64,000 nucleotides of DNA from Arsenophonus apicola (GTDB lineage Bacteria; Pseudomonadota; Gammaproteobacteria; Enterobacterales; Enterobacteriaceae). Positions 19,650-29,323 of the stretch are shown here, piece after piece (the stretch's first letter is position 1; each line of letters begins with the position of its first letter). The notes beneath the pieces were generated by a model. That model was given only the letters and a program-made list of their open reading frames with translations. It was not told where the DNA came from and ran no database searches. Where the stretch lies: NCBI RefSeq assembly GCF_020268605.1, contig NZ_CP084222.1:744001-808000 (forward strand), in the 5' to 3' direction. The position numbers and the translations under genes are program-made.

Positions 19650-20497
19650 AATGAAATATTTAAATGACGCAGCAGTATACTGAGATACATCAATTTATAA
19701 TAAAAATTAAAAACTGGAGTTGTAATTTATGTTATGCAAAAAATAATACCTAGCTAGGCCGGTATAAATATAGGTAAAGCAAAAATGCTCAATCTTGAGT
19801 AATAAAATTATCGCTAATAAATTCGCCGCCAAATAATTATTCCATTTTAAAAACAGAGCCCTATCATGTTAATTAATAATCATTGTAATAAGCAATATAT
19901 TACCTAAAAATAATCAAATTGCAATCAAAAAAATACATAATCTAACATATATTTTAACATCTATACCTAAATATATTATTTAAGATAATTCAGATACTAT
20001 AAAAGCATGACTTTAAGAATATGCCTATTGTCATTTTAATGAAAGTTAATTAAATAAACAAAAATCAGCATCCACTTATTAATATTTTGCATATCTCACA
20101 AGTTACAATAAATTTTGCCGCAAAAATTCAATTATAATTTCAGCCTACTTATTTAATTCAATATTTAATTATTTTAAAATGGATACCATTTATGAACATT
20201 AACCCCCAACGATGTTAATTTTTTTTATTAAAAAGAGTGTACTACTAAAATTTTGATTACGCCTATTGCTAGGCAATAAATAACCATTCTTTTAACCAGA
20301 TACTCTTAATATCGGCGAAAAATAATTTTAAAATTAACTATATTTTATTATATATCTGATAGGCTGATATCATCGATATATTTAATAAATTATTTTAAAA
20401 ACATTTAATTAAACATTAGTATGCAATCGTCGTAAAATCCGGCATTATTCAGTTCAGAAATAGAATAACGCATTTTTTAACTAACAATAACTTAGCG
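19650..20497. other. Long AT-rich region upstream of fimbrial operon
   Basis: About 850 bp without a supported gene. It should contain the fimbrial promoter. I looked for paired inverted repeats that would flag an invertible phase-variation switch and for a recombinase gene nearby, and saw neither. Confidence 0.5.
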
Positions 20498-20535
20498 GTT
20501 CATTAGCATTTATAAGTTTATAAATGCTAATGAAC
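20498..20535. terminator. 18-bp perfect palindrome downstream of the DUF2165 gene
   Basis: GTTCATTAGCATTTATAA is followed after a 2-nt gap (20516-20517) by its exact reverse complement. It lies about 45 bp beyond the DUF2165 stop. It may act as a terminator or mRNA-end hairpin, but lacks a strong T-run; cruciform or protein-binding roles are possible. Confidence 0.55.
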
Positions 20536-20578
20536 TTTGCCAATAAGATGAGCTGCAACTCACGGCATACAAAAAAGG

Positions 20579-21097
20579 TTACTTCATCTCATTATGCTCA
20601 CGCTCACGATTACGGTCTCTATCGCGATGAACAAGATAAATAAGCACCAGCAAAATAGTGGTATAAACTTGAAACGCTTCTGCCCCACTATTCCATTCAG
20701 ACATCCACATACCAAACCACTCTCGGCCCAATGACATATACACAATTTGCCAGGTCAAAAAACCTAAGGTTAACCCAGCAATGGCAATTTTTTTCTTTCT
20801 ATTAAAATTAGCCGCGGTATTTTTCAAATTAGCTAATAACCTAATGCCACCAATCCAGCAAAGTATTGCTGTTAATGTTTGCAGAATAATGAGAATGACA
20901 TAACTAACATGATGGGCAGTTGGAGACTCAATCGCACGGTACTTAATGGTGGCCTCAGGAAAGATAGTATCCATCAAAAGAACATGACGAATTAAGGCAA
21001 AATTGGTGTCATAGTCGGTAATATTACCGATAACCACTAACGATGTATATAACGCCACCGCACATACAGCCAACGCTTTAGATAAACGAATAATCAT
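20579..21097 (-). CDS. DUF2165 family membrane protein
   Basis: A 172-residue protein with about four transmembrane helices. It shows the family pattern: a first helix followed by NITDYDTNFALIRHVLLMDTIFP, and later WFGMWMSEWNSGAEAFQ. The C-terminus is very charged (DRDRNREREHNE). No function is known for the family. It is a single gene. Confidence 0.85.
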   Translation of the reverse strand: MIIRLSKALAVCAVALYTSLVVIGNITDYDTNFALIRHVLLMDTIFPEATIKYRAIESPTAHHVSYVILIILQTLTAILCWIGGIRLLANLKNTAANFNRKKKIAIAGLTLGFLTWQIVYMSLGREWFGMWMSEWNSGAEAFQVYTTILLVLIYLVHRDRDRNREREHNEMK

Positions 21098-21323
21098 GAT
21101 TTATTGTCCTTAGAAATACAATAAGATAATCTTCGATACAAGATGCAGGCTCAAAAATAAAAATGTTCACTGTTTAGTATAATTAACTAAACAATGAACA
21201 GATTAATTTTAACACAAGAATTTAAAATAGGACAAAATTCAAAAAAAAACAGTAATTTTGTTAATAAGGCATATTAGTAGGCAAAAATAAAAACCCTATC
21301 ATACTTTATAGATTTGATTCACA

Positions 21324-22655
21324 TTAATGGATATGTCTCGTGGCCCATAGATCATATTCGTCAGCATGTTCAACGTATACCTGAACGATATCCCCCGGTT
21401 TAACATTAAATTCGCCATTAAGGTAAACGACACCATCAATTTCAGGTGCATCAGCCATACTACGCCCTACTGCTCCCTGATCATCCAGCTCATCGATGAT
21501 TATCCAGATCTTAGAACCAACCTTCTGTAGCAAGCGCTGCTGAGAAATTTGCTGCTGAACCTGCATAAAACGGTGATAACGCGCCTCTTTTATTTCTTCT
21601 GGAACTTGATCAGGTAATGCATTAGCCTGCGCGCCATCAATGGGGCTATATTTAAAACAACCAACTCGATCTAACTGCGCCTGTTGGAGAAAATCAAGTA
21701 ATAACTGGAAATCCGCTTCAGTCTCCCCTGGAAAACCAACAATAAAGGTTGAGCGCAAGGTTAATGCAGGACAAATTTCACGCCAACGGCGAATACGCTC
21801 TAAGGTTTTCTCTACTGCCCCCGGCCGTTTCATCCGTTTTAACACCGTTGGACTCGCGTGTTGCAGGGGAATATCTAAGTAAGGTAAAATTTTACCCTGT
21901 GCCATTAGTGGGATCACGTCATCAACATGAGGATAAGGATAAACGTAATGCAATCGGATCCAAATTCCTAAAGCGGCAAGCTGTTCACACAAGCTGACCA
22001 TACTAGTTTTAACTGGCTGGCCATGCCAAAAACCTACGCGATGCTTAGTATCTACGCCATAGGCTGATGTATCTTGTGAAATTATAAGCAACTCTTTCAC
22101 GCCTGCGGCAACTAAGCGTTTGGCTTCACTTAATACCTCACCAATAGGCCGACTATCCAAATCACCTCGCATTGATGGAATAATGCAAAATGTACATCGG
22201 TGATTACAGCCTTCAGAAATTTTCAAATTCGCATAATGCCTAGGTGTTAACTTGATCCCTTGCTGCGGCACTAAACTAAAAAAAGGATTATGTTGCGGTT
22301 TAGGAACATAATGATGAACATGGGCTAACACCTGTTCATAACTATGCGGACCAGTGATGGCTAATACTTTCGGATGTACTTCACGGATCTGATCTTCTTT
22401 CGCTCCCAGACAACCGGTTACGATCACTTTACCATTTTCATTTAATGCTTCACCAATGGCTTCCAATGATTCTTGTACTGCGCTATCGATAAAACCGCAG
22501 GTATTAACAATAACCAGATCAGCATCATGATAACTGGCTACAATTTGATAACCATCCGTGCGTAATTCAGTCAAAATTCTTTCAGAATCGACCAAATTTT
22601 TTGGGCAGCCTAATGATAAAAATCCTATTGTAGGGACACGTTGTTTATTGCTCAT
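21324..22655 (-). CDS. rimO: Ribosomal protein S12 methylthiotransferase RimO
   Basis: Radical-SAM methylthiotransferase modifying Asp88 of ribosomal protein S12. It has the N-terminal MTTase domain (GFLSLGCPKNLVDSERIL, with Cys residues for the auxiliary cluster), the radical SAM motif CNHRCTFC at about residue 150, and a C-terminal TRAM domain. The length is 443 residues, normal. It is a single gene in backbone context. Confidence 0.97.
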   Translation of the reverse strand: MSNKQRVPTIGFLSLGCPKNLVDSERILTELRTDGYQIVASYHDADLVIVNTCGFIDSAVQESLEAIGEALNENGKVIVTGCLGAKEDQIREVHPKVLAITGPHSYEQVLAHVHHYVPKPQHNPFFSLVPQQGIKLTPRHYANLKISEGCNHRCTFCIIPSMRGDLDSRPIGEVLSEAKRLVAAGVKELLIISQDTSAYGVDTKHRVGFWHGQPVKTSMVSLCEQLAALGIWIRLHYVYPYPHVDDVIPLMAQGKILPYLDIPLQHASPTVLKRMKRPGAVEKTLERIRRWREICPALTLRSTFIVGFPGETEADFQLLLDFLQQAQLDRVGCFKYSPIDGAQANALPDQVPEEIKEARYHRFMQVQQQISQQRLLQKVGSKIWIIIDELDDQGAVGRSMADAPEIDGVVYLNGEFNVKPGDIVQVYVEHADEYDLWATRHIH

Positions 22656-22954
22656 AAAGGTAGGATCTATGTTGTAATATTAATTGGATAAAAAAGTTAT
22701 TTTAACATTGAAAAAACGAAATTGTACAATTGGGTTTGCGATCCAAATAAATGCGTATCAAGAATTGCAATATTGTTTATTAATAATAAAATTCTATCTG
22801 AAATGAGGGATAAATTCAGATAAAAAGCGTGACAGCCAATAATTAAAAAAACTTCTTATACTAATTTTGATTAACATCATTATTTATTTTTTTTATTAAT
22901 TTATATTGATAAAAATACCCCATATAACAAACTGCTTTTTTAGAAGTGCAAAAA

Positions 22955-23062
22955 ATTGAAAATAATAACCGACTTTGGCCCCATATAAGACGAACAACCC
23001 ATTTAATGATGTTCTGCCATCGCTCATGTTTTAGTTTTGAACGTTTCTGCACCCACAGGTGA
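22955..23062 (+). CDS. speFL: SpeFL ornithine-sensing leader peptide
   Basis: A 35-codon frame upstream of speF whose product contains ENNNRLWPHIRRTTHLMMF and then CHRSCFSFERFCTHR. From memory, E. coli SpeFL has ENN, PHIRRTTH and HR..F.F..F...R in the same positions; the HIRR ornithine-binding element is unchanged. In E. coli, ornithine stalls the ribosome at the end of speFL and relieves Rho-dependent termination before speF. Alignment points to an ATT start at 22955 with AGAAG 8 nt upstream; an in-frame GTG at 22946 is an alternative. The stop lies 266 bp before speF. Confidence 0.85.
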   Translation: MENNNRLWPHIRRTTHLMMFCHRSCFSFERFCTHR

Positions 23063-23328
23063 TCCTTTTCGACATTCATGCTGCTGTTTTTACTGTATGG
23101 ATCGTCATTCCCAAATAGTCATGCCATTGATTTAAATAAATCATGTCTATTGTATTAACTATTCATACTTGTCAATCAGCGCGTTTAGATTAATTAATCT
23201 AACAAAATGATTTATTGCTTTAATCTAAATCAAATTTAGCTTAATTCAATTTTCAATAAAAAATACGCCAAAATAAATGTCCATCCATTTTGGCCGCAAT
23301 TCTATTGTCTTAATTTACAGGAAATAAA

Positions 23329-25488
23329 ATGGAACAATATAAACTCGCTACCAGTTTTGATATCAGTGATCATATTGATAGCTCACGTAGCTTGGTTAAT
23401 ATCTTTGCTACTGACTTCAGTGATGTTGCGGCGATTATTATTTCGCTAGAAGATATTCAGCAAGGTGGACTTGATACGATTAAACAACAAAGTTTTGGTC
23501 AGCCGATTTTTGCGCTCATTCATCACAATCAAGTTATTCCGGCTGATACACTTGCTTGTCTGACTGGTGTTATCGATCTCAACAAAAACAATAGCCAGTT
23601 GTATGCTAAGCAATTAGAAACTGCGGCACAAAAATATGAGCAAAGTTTACTCTCACCTTTATTTGGTAAGCTAAAAAAATATGTCGAACAAGGCTACAGC
23701 GCTTTCGATTGTCCAGGTCATCAAGGGGGAGCATTCTTTCGGCGTCATCCATTAGGTAACTTATTCGTCGACTATTTTGGTGAAAACCTGTTCCGTTCAG
23801 ATCTCTGTAATGCTGACGTTTCAATGGGCGATCTATTGATCCATGAAGGTGTACCTTGTACGGCACAACAATACGCCGCAAAAGTGTTTAATGCCGATAA
23901 AACCTACTTTGTTTTAAACGGCACCTCTTCTGCCAACAAAGTGGTATTAAACGCCTTACTGGCACCGGGGGATTTAGTGTTATTTGATCGCAACAATCAT
24001 AAATCTAATCACCATGGTGCGTTGATCCAAGCAGGTGCTACACCAATCTATTTAGAAACAGCTCGCAATCCATTTGGCTTTATCGGTGGCATCGACGCTC
24101 ACTGCTTTAATGAAGATTATCTGCTTGATCTGATCAAAAAAACTTCGCCTGAGCACGCAGAGCAAAAACGTCCTTTTCGTCTGGCGGTGATCCAACTTGG
24201 TACCTATGACGGAACAATTTACAATGCACGTCAAATTGTCGATAAAATTGGCCATCTTTGTGACTATATTTTATTTGATTCCGCCTGGGTGGGTTACGAA
24301 CAGTTCATTCCAATGATGAAAGACTGTTCGCCATTACTGTTGGAACTCAATGAAAATGATCCAGGTATTTTGGTCACTCAATCGGTTCACAAACAACAAG
24401 CAGGTTTCTCACAGACTTCTCAAATCCATAAAAAAGACCGTCATATCAAAGGGCAACCACGTTATGTCAATCACAAACGCTTGAATAACGCCTTTATGAT
24501 GCACGCTTCCACCAGCCCGTTCTACCCGCTATTTGCCGCTTTAGATGTTAATGCCAAAATGCATGCCGGCGAAAGTGGCAAACGGCTATGGATGGACTGC
24601 GTAAAAACCGGTATCGAAACGCGCAAATTATTGCTAAGTTGCTGTAAACTCATCCGCCCATTTATTCCTGCAATGATCGATGACCGCCCCTGGAATAACT
24701 ACGACACCGATGAAATCGCTAATGACTTACGCTTCTTTAAATTTACCCCCGGCGAACGCTGGCACTCATTTGATGGTTACGCGGAAAATCAGTACTTTGT
24801 TGATCCATGTAAACTAATGTTAACTACACCCGGCATCAATAGCCAAACTGGCAATTATGAAAGCTTTGGTGTACCAGCCACTATTCTGGCAAATTACCTA
24901 CGTGAACAGGGCATTATCCCGGAAAAATGCGATCTAAACTCAATTCTATTTTTACTCACACCGGCAGAATCGATAGCAAAAATGCAACATCTGGTGGCCC
25001 AAATTGCCCGTTTTGAACATTTACTGGAAATCGACGCCCCATTAGCTGACGTTTTACCAACACTCTACCGCAGCAACCAACAACGCTATCAGCACTATAC
25101 CCTGCGTCAGCTATGCCAAGAGATGCATGACTTATATGCCAAATTGAACGTAAAACAACTACAAAAAGAGATGTTTCGTCAAGCGCATTTTCCAGCCGTT
25201 AAAATGTTACCGCAAGCAGCCAATATCCAGTTTGTACGCGGCCAAATCGAACTGATTGCGATTGAAAACATTGCCGGTCGAATTGCGGCCGAAGGCGCGC
25301 TACCTTACCCACCAGGCGTACTATGTGTTGTGCCAGGAGAAGTCTGGGGCGGTGCGGTGCAAAACTATTTTCTGGCGTTAGAAGACGGGATCAATCAGTT
25401 CCCAGGTTTTTCACCTGAACTACAAGGCGTATATCTGCAAACTGATGCTGATGGCCGCATCCGTGCTTATGGTTATGCCATTAAATAG
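23329..25488 (+). CDS. speF: Inducible ornithine decarboxylase
   Basis: PLP-dependent decarboxylase turning ornithine into putrescine and CO2; length 719 residues. The group III fold is evident: an N-terminal wing domain, then DCPGHQGGAFFRRHPLG, HEGVPCTAQ, the PLP-binding Lys in TQSVHKQQAGFSQ, and the C-terminal PPGVLCVVPGE. I prefer SpeF to SpeC because the SpeFL leader precedes it and potE follows. It likely serves acid resistance and polyamine supply. The partner antiporter potE is interrupted. Confidence 0.93.
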   Translation: MEQYKLATSFDISDHIDSSRSLVNIFATDFSDVAAIIISLEDIQQGGLDTIKQQSFGQPIFALIHHNQVIPADTLACLTGVIDLNKNNSQLYAKQLETAAQKYEQSLLSPLFGKLKKYVEQGYSAFDCPGHQGGAFFRRHPLGNLFVDYFGENLFRSDLCNADVSMGDLLIHEGVPCTAQQYAAKVFNADKTYFVLNGTSSANKVVLNALLAPGDLVLFDRNNHKSNHHGALIQAGATPIYLETARNPFGFIGGIDAHCFNEDYLLDLIKKTSPEHAEQKRPFRLAVIQLGTYDGTIYNARQIVDKIGHLCDYILFDSAWVGYEQFIPMMKDCSPLLLELNENDPGILVTQSVHKQQAGFSQTSQIHKKDRHIKGQPRYVNHKRLNNAFMMHASTSPFYPLFAALDVNAKMHAGESGKRLWMDCVKTGIETRKLLLSCCKLIRPFIPAMIDDRPWNNYDTDEIANDLRFFKFTPGERWHSFDGYAENQYFVDPCKLMLTTPGINSQTGNYESFGVPATILANYLREQGIIPEKCDLNSILFLLTPAESIAKMQHLVAQIARFEHLLEIDAPLADVLPTLYRSNQQRYQHYTLRQLCQEMHDLYAKLNVKQLQKEMFRQAHFPAVKMLPQAANIQFVRGQIELIAIENIAGRIAAEGALPYPPGVLCVVPGEVWGGAVQNYFLALEDGINQFPGFSPELQGVYLQTDADGRIRAYGYAIK

Positions 25489-25564
25489 TCATGTATATCT
25501 TCACAAACCGTAAATCTTTACCAATTAAATAACTAAGATTTCTCAAGAGTTAAGAGAGAAAAAA

Positions 25565-26890
25565 ATGCAGGTATCTAAAAATAAAATGAGTGTGCTACAG
25601 CTAACCATATTGACTACGGTTAATATGATGGGCTCAGGTATTATTATGTTACCGACCAAGTTAGCAGAAGTTGGTACCATATCGATCCTCTCATGGATCG
25701 TTACCGCTGTCGGCTCAATGGCCCTGGCTTACGCTTTCTCAAAGTGTGGCATGTACAGCCGCCGCAGTGGCGGGATGGGTGGTTACGCTGAATATACCTT
25801 CGGTAAATCCGGCAACTTTATGGCTAACTACACCTATGGGATCTCACTATTAATTGCTAATGTCGCGATTGCTATCTCTGCAGTTGGTTATGGAGCAGAA
25901 CTATTCGGGGTAAGCTTAAGCCCATTACTTATTTGTATCGCTACCATCGCCGTATTATGGATCTGTACTGTTGCTAACTTTGGTGGTGCTCACATCACGG
26001 GTCAGATAAGTAGTATCACCGTTTAAGGGGTTATTATTCCAGTTATGGGGATCTCCATTATTGGCTGGTACTGGTTCAAAGCCGACCTATATATCAACTC
26101 CTGGAACCCACATAATTTTCCATTTTTTCAGGCCGTTGGCTCCTCAATTGCCATGACATTATGGGCATTTCTCGGCATGGAATCGGCTTGTGCAAATAGT
26201 GAAGCTGTTGATAACCCAGAGAAAAATGTCCCTATTGCTGTATTAGGCGGCACACTAGGCGCAGCAGCCATCTATATTGTATCCACCAATGTCATAGCCG
26301 GTATTGTGCCTAATATAGACTTAGCTAACTCCACGGCCCCCTTTAGTTTAGCTTTCGCACAAATATTTAATCCCACTATCGGTAAAGTCATCATGGCGCT
26401 AATGATCATGTCATGTTGTGGTTCCCTACTGGGTTGGCAGTTTACGATTGCGCAAGTATTTAAATCATCATCGGATGCTGGCTACTTTCCAAAAGTTTTC
26501 TCCGCTGTCAATAAAGCAGAAGCGCCGATTAAAGGTATGCTGATTATCGTCATTATCCAATCTGGCTTAGCGCTGATGACCATTAGTCCATCACTAAACA
26601 AACAATTTAATGTATTAGTTAACCTAGCCGTTGTCACTAATATTATCCCTTATATTCTTTCTATGGCCACCATGATCATCTTACAAAAAGTGGCTAATGT
26701 TGAGCCACAGAAAGCAAAAATGGCTAATATTATTGCTTTTATTGGGGCCGCCTATAGTTTTTATGCCTTATATTCTTCTGGAGAAGATGCCATTATGTGG
26801 GGCGCGCTAGCGACATTCTTAGGCTGGACGCTCTATGGCTTCGTTTCGCCACGCTTCGAGATGGAAAACAATCAAAATATACATAGCTAA
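25565..26890 (+). pseudogene. potE: Putrescine-ornithine antiporter potE, interrupted by TAA
   Basis: The frame starts MQVSKNKMSVLQLTILTTVN and continues to residue 153 (SSITV). A TAA follows at 26024-26026, and the same frame then continues GVIIPVMGISIIGWYWF to the normal C-terminus at 26890. In E. coli PotE the interrupted position is Trp (ITV-W-GVIIPV), so TGG has become TAA. The total of 441 codons equals the normal length, and the downstream part shows no other lesion. PotE is a 12-helix APC-family exchanger; neither fragment alone should transport. Confidence 0.9.
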
Positions 26891-27127
26891 TACTAACTCA
26901 ATATCATTGACTAACTTTCTCCTCATCACCATGCGATGAGGAGTAATTTAGCCAGCCTAAATTAGCGATCTACATAATGACGATAATTTCAGCATTGACA
27001 AATAACCATTCTTTTATTCAGGCTAAATCGTAATATTAATAAACAACCGACATTAATATCTCAACCAGCAACCTTGTCCTGTATACTTATATATTATTAA
27101 TACCGATAAACCATTTGAGTTGATGCC

Positions 27128-27544
27128 ATGAAAAAATTAATCATAGTTATCATGTTATTTATCAGTAAATTGGTACTTGCCGATAGCAATAATATCGATC
27201 AAGCGTTAGAGCAATGTTTAGCCAAACCAACAACAGTATCAACCCTCGATAGCATTGATTGTTACCAAAATGCGTTAAAGTTATGGGATAACGAATTGAA
27301 CAAGCAATATCAATTATTAATCGCCGCTAAAGAGTTAAGCCCAAGATTCAAAACTGCGTTGAAAAAATCACAATTGGCATGGATAAAATATCGCGATCTC
27401 AACTTAGAAGCGATTAACCGCTTTTATGACAATCAGCAAGGAACCTATTGGGGGATCGCCGCGATGGCTAACAAAATTGAGTTAACTAAAAATAAAGCGC
27501 TGGAATTAACCAAATTAAGAACAAGCACTGAAATCGGTAATTAA
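27128..27544 (+). CDS. LprI-like secreted protein (DUF1311)
   Basis: A 138-residue exported protein with signal peptide MKKLIIVIMLFISKLVLA. The DUF1311/LprI domain that follows has the pattern CLAKP, DCYQNALKLWDNELNKQYQLL, then SQLAWIKYRD. Mycobacterial LprI inhibits lysozyme; the role of enterobacterial members is uncharacterised. It is a single gene. Confidence 0.8.
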   Translation: MKKLIIVIMLFISKLVLADSNNIDQALEQCLAKPTTVSTLDSIDCYQNALKLWDNELNKQYQLLIAAKELSPRFKTALKKSQLAWIKYRDLNLEAINRFYDNQQGTYWGIAAMANKIELTKNKALELTKLRTSTEIGN

Positions 27545-27662
27545 TAACCATTGGTTAATAAAAATAAATTTAGTTATGTGTGTCGTTAGTTATTTAATGA
27601 CACACATAACTAACCATTACCATGAAAGATAACAGAAAATTCGCTCACAATAGTGATAAAGT

Positions 27663-28727
27663 TTAGAAACTATAAGTCATCCCTACCCCAATAACATTAT
27701 CGCGCGCTAGCTCTAATTCGTTACCCCGTTGGCTATTTCTCAATAAATTAACTTTATAAGCAGCGTAAGCTTTGAAATTATGGTTAAAATTATAGTTAGT
27801 AAAAATATTAAGATAATTAACCACATCTACTTGCTTATCAGCCCGTGAATAAAAATAAGCTATTCCTGGCTCCAAGCCTGATGCAAAAGCATAGGAAGAA
27901 AGCAACTCAAGGGTATTAACTTTACCAAAGATCACTACATTATCATCGACTTCGTGGAAATGAATATTGCGGCTTTCGGAATATAAACCGGCAAATTTGA
28001 CAGGTTCAGCGTCATAATTGAAACCTACCGCCCATATTTCCGCCGATTTACCCGCCCGGATCTGCTGTTGCTGCTGAGTTCTGTTGGAATAAAAATAGGC
28101 CACGGTTGCTTGCAAATTATCCGTTAAGTGATAATTAACACTAGCTCCCCAACCCTCACCATTTTGATGCTGAACCTCCTCATTATGGCTATTTTTGCCT
28201 TGATATTGCAAAGCAAAATTGAGTCCCTTAATCAAATTAAAAAAATCAGTTTGGCGATAAGTCAGCAAATTACTTGCTTCTTTGGTGGTTGAAATATCAC
28301 TATCAGAAAAGAAATCACCGTCAAAAAGCGACAATCCATCGGTATAAGCAGCAACATCATAAATCACACCATAATTACGACCATAATCGATATGGTGAGT
28401 AGCATATTTTAATCCGGTAAAAGCCAAATTATTCTTTGATTCATTACTTTTGTCCCCTTCTCCACCATGCAATTCTATTTCATGTTCAAATTTGGCAAAA
28501 CCACTAGCAGAATCGGTAAACTGACTATCTAACTCTAAACCCAGTTTTACTTTTATTTCATTACCATCTTGATCCTTATCTTTTGAACTCATTAGTTTAG
28601 ATTCAATCTCACCATTTACCGCTATTCGACTACCTTGCTTATCATAAACGTCTACAGCCATAGTCCCGGGAATATAAAAACTGAAAAAAATTAAACCGGT
28701 CGATTTATTTTTAATAAAAGAAAACAT
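27663..28727 (-). CDS. Outer-membrane porin (OmpC/OmpF-like)
   Basis: A beta-barrel porin of about 354 residues. After a signal region the mature part starts VDVYDKQGSRIAVNGEIES, and the protein ends GVGMTYSF with the terminal Phe needed for BAM recognition. The loop 3-like segment and FTGLKYATHHIDYGRNYG are porin-typical. I chose ATG 28727 (MFSFIKNKS) over 28772 because it begins a normal signal peptide. An M-box-type riboswitch lies about 280 nt upstream on the same strand, suggesting Mg2+-dependent expression. Confidence 0.85.
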   Translation of the reverse strand: MFSFIKNKSTGLIFFSFYIPGTMAVDVYDKQGSRIAVNGEIESKLMSSKDKDQDGNEIKVKLGLELDSQFTDSASGFAKFEHEIELHGGEGDKSNESKNNLAFTGLKYATHHIDYGRNYGVIYDVAAYTDGLSLFDGDFFSDSDISTTKEASNLLTYRQTDFFNLIKGLNFALQYQGKNSHNEEVQHQNGEGWGASVNYHLTDNLQATVAYFYSNRTQQQQQIRAGKSAEIWAVGFNYDAEPVKFAGLYSESRNIHFHEVDDNVVIFGKVNTLELLSSYAFASGLEPGIAYFYSRADKQVDVVNYLNIFTNYNFNHNFKAYAAYKVNLLRNSQRGNELELARDNVIGVGMTYSF

Positions 28728-29009
28728 GATACTTATCTCAAGACATATAAAAATTGATGAACTAGTCATCATACAAATATTTTAAATATACACAGCCTAA
28801 TTAGTAATTAATGATAATCACTTTATGCTGTTTTAACCCAATAAAATAAACAGTTAATTTATCGGTATAGGAGAAAGAAGAGAGATATAGCTAAATCTAA
28901 CTAAGAAAATACTTTGCTCGCTGAATGTCAAAAATAGAAACATATAGATACCCTATAATAAATCTCATATATAGGGGCGACCAGATGAAAGAGCATAGAA
29001 CACTATCCC

Positions 29010-29165
29010 AATCGTCTTAGTTTTAGCACTATACAACGTATCCTATGAAAGGAAGTTACTTTGAGACAAACCTTAATACGATCTGCCTTGTCCTAACCTT
29101 GGGCGTCTCTCGACGTCGTGAGATCAGCAACTTGTGTTTGTATAGGAGCCTCGCCTAACGAGATA
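29010..29165 (-). ncRNA. M-box (ykoK-type) Mg2+ riboswitch upstream of a porin gene
   Basis: Read on the minus strand, the RNA starts with CUCGUUAGGCGAGGCUCCUA, essentially identical to the M-box opening in B. subtilis ykoK. A central region with GUCGAGAGACGCC follows, and the segment ends GUAUAGUGCUAAAACUAAGA then CGAUUG, matching the M-box 3' core (AGUGCUAAA..CU). The terminal segments can pair as P1. Beyond it, CCCTATA..TATAGGG (28949-28976) could be part of the expression platform. The next gene on that strand is the porin. Recognition is by eye. Confidence 0.82.
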
Positions 29166-29323
29166 TAACACTTTCGAATGAGCGCATATTATATGCGTAA
29201 AGAATTGGGAAAAAATATCCCATTGCTAGTTTGTTTATGTTTTATTTAATTATGTTAGCCATTTTACGCTAAAGCCAAGCAACGAGTCGTTAAATCAATG
29301 AAATAACAAACGGTGCTAATTAC

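Noticed and set aside
19650..20497. Possible invertible promoter for the fimbrial operon
   Set aside because: No paired inverted repeats of the fimS type and no recombinase gene nearby were found.
22861..23079. 72-codon minus-strand frame upstream of speF
   Set aside because: It lies antisense to speFL, which has a clear family match; no homology or ribosome site supports the minus-strand frame.
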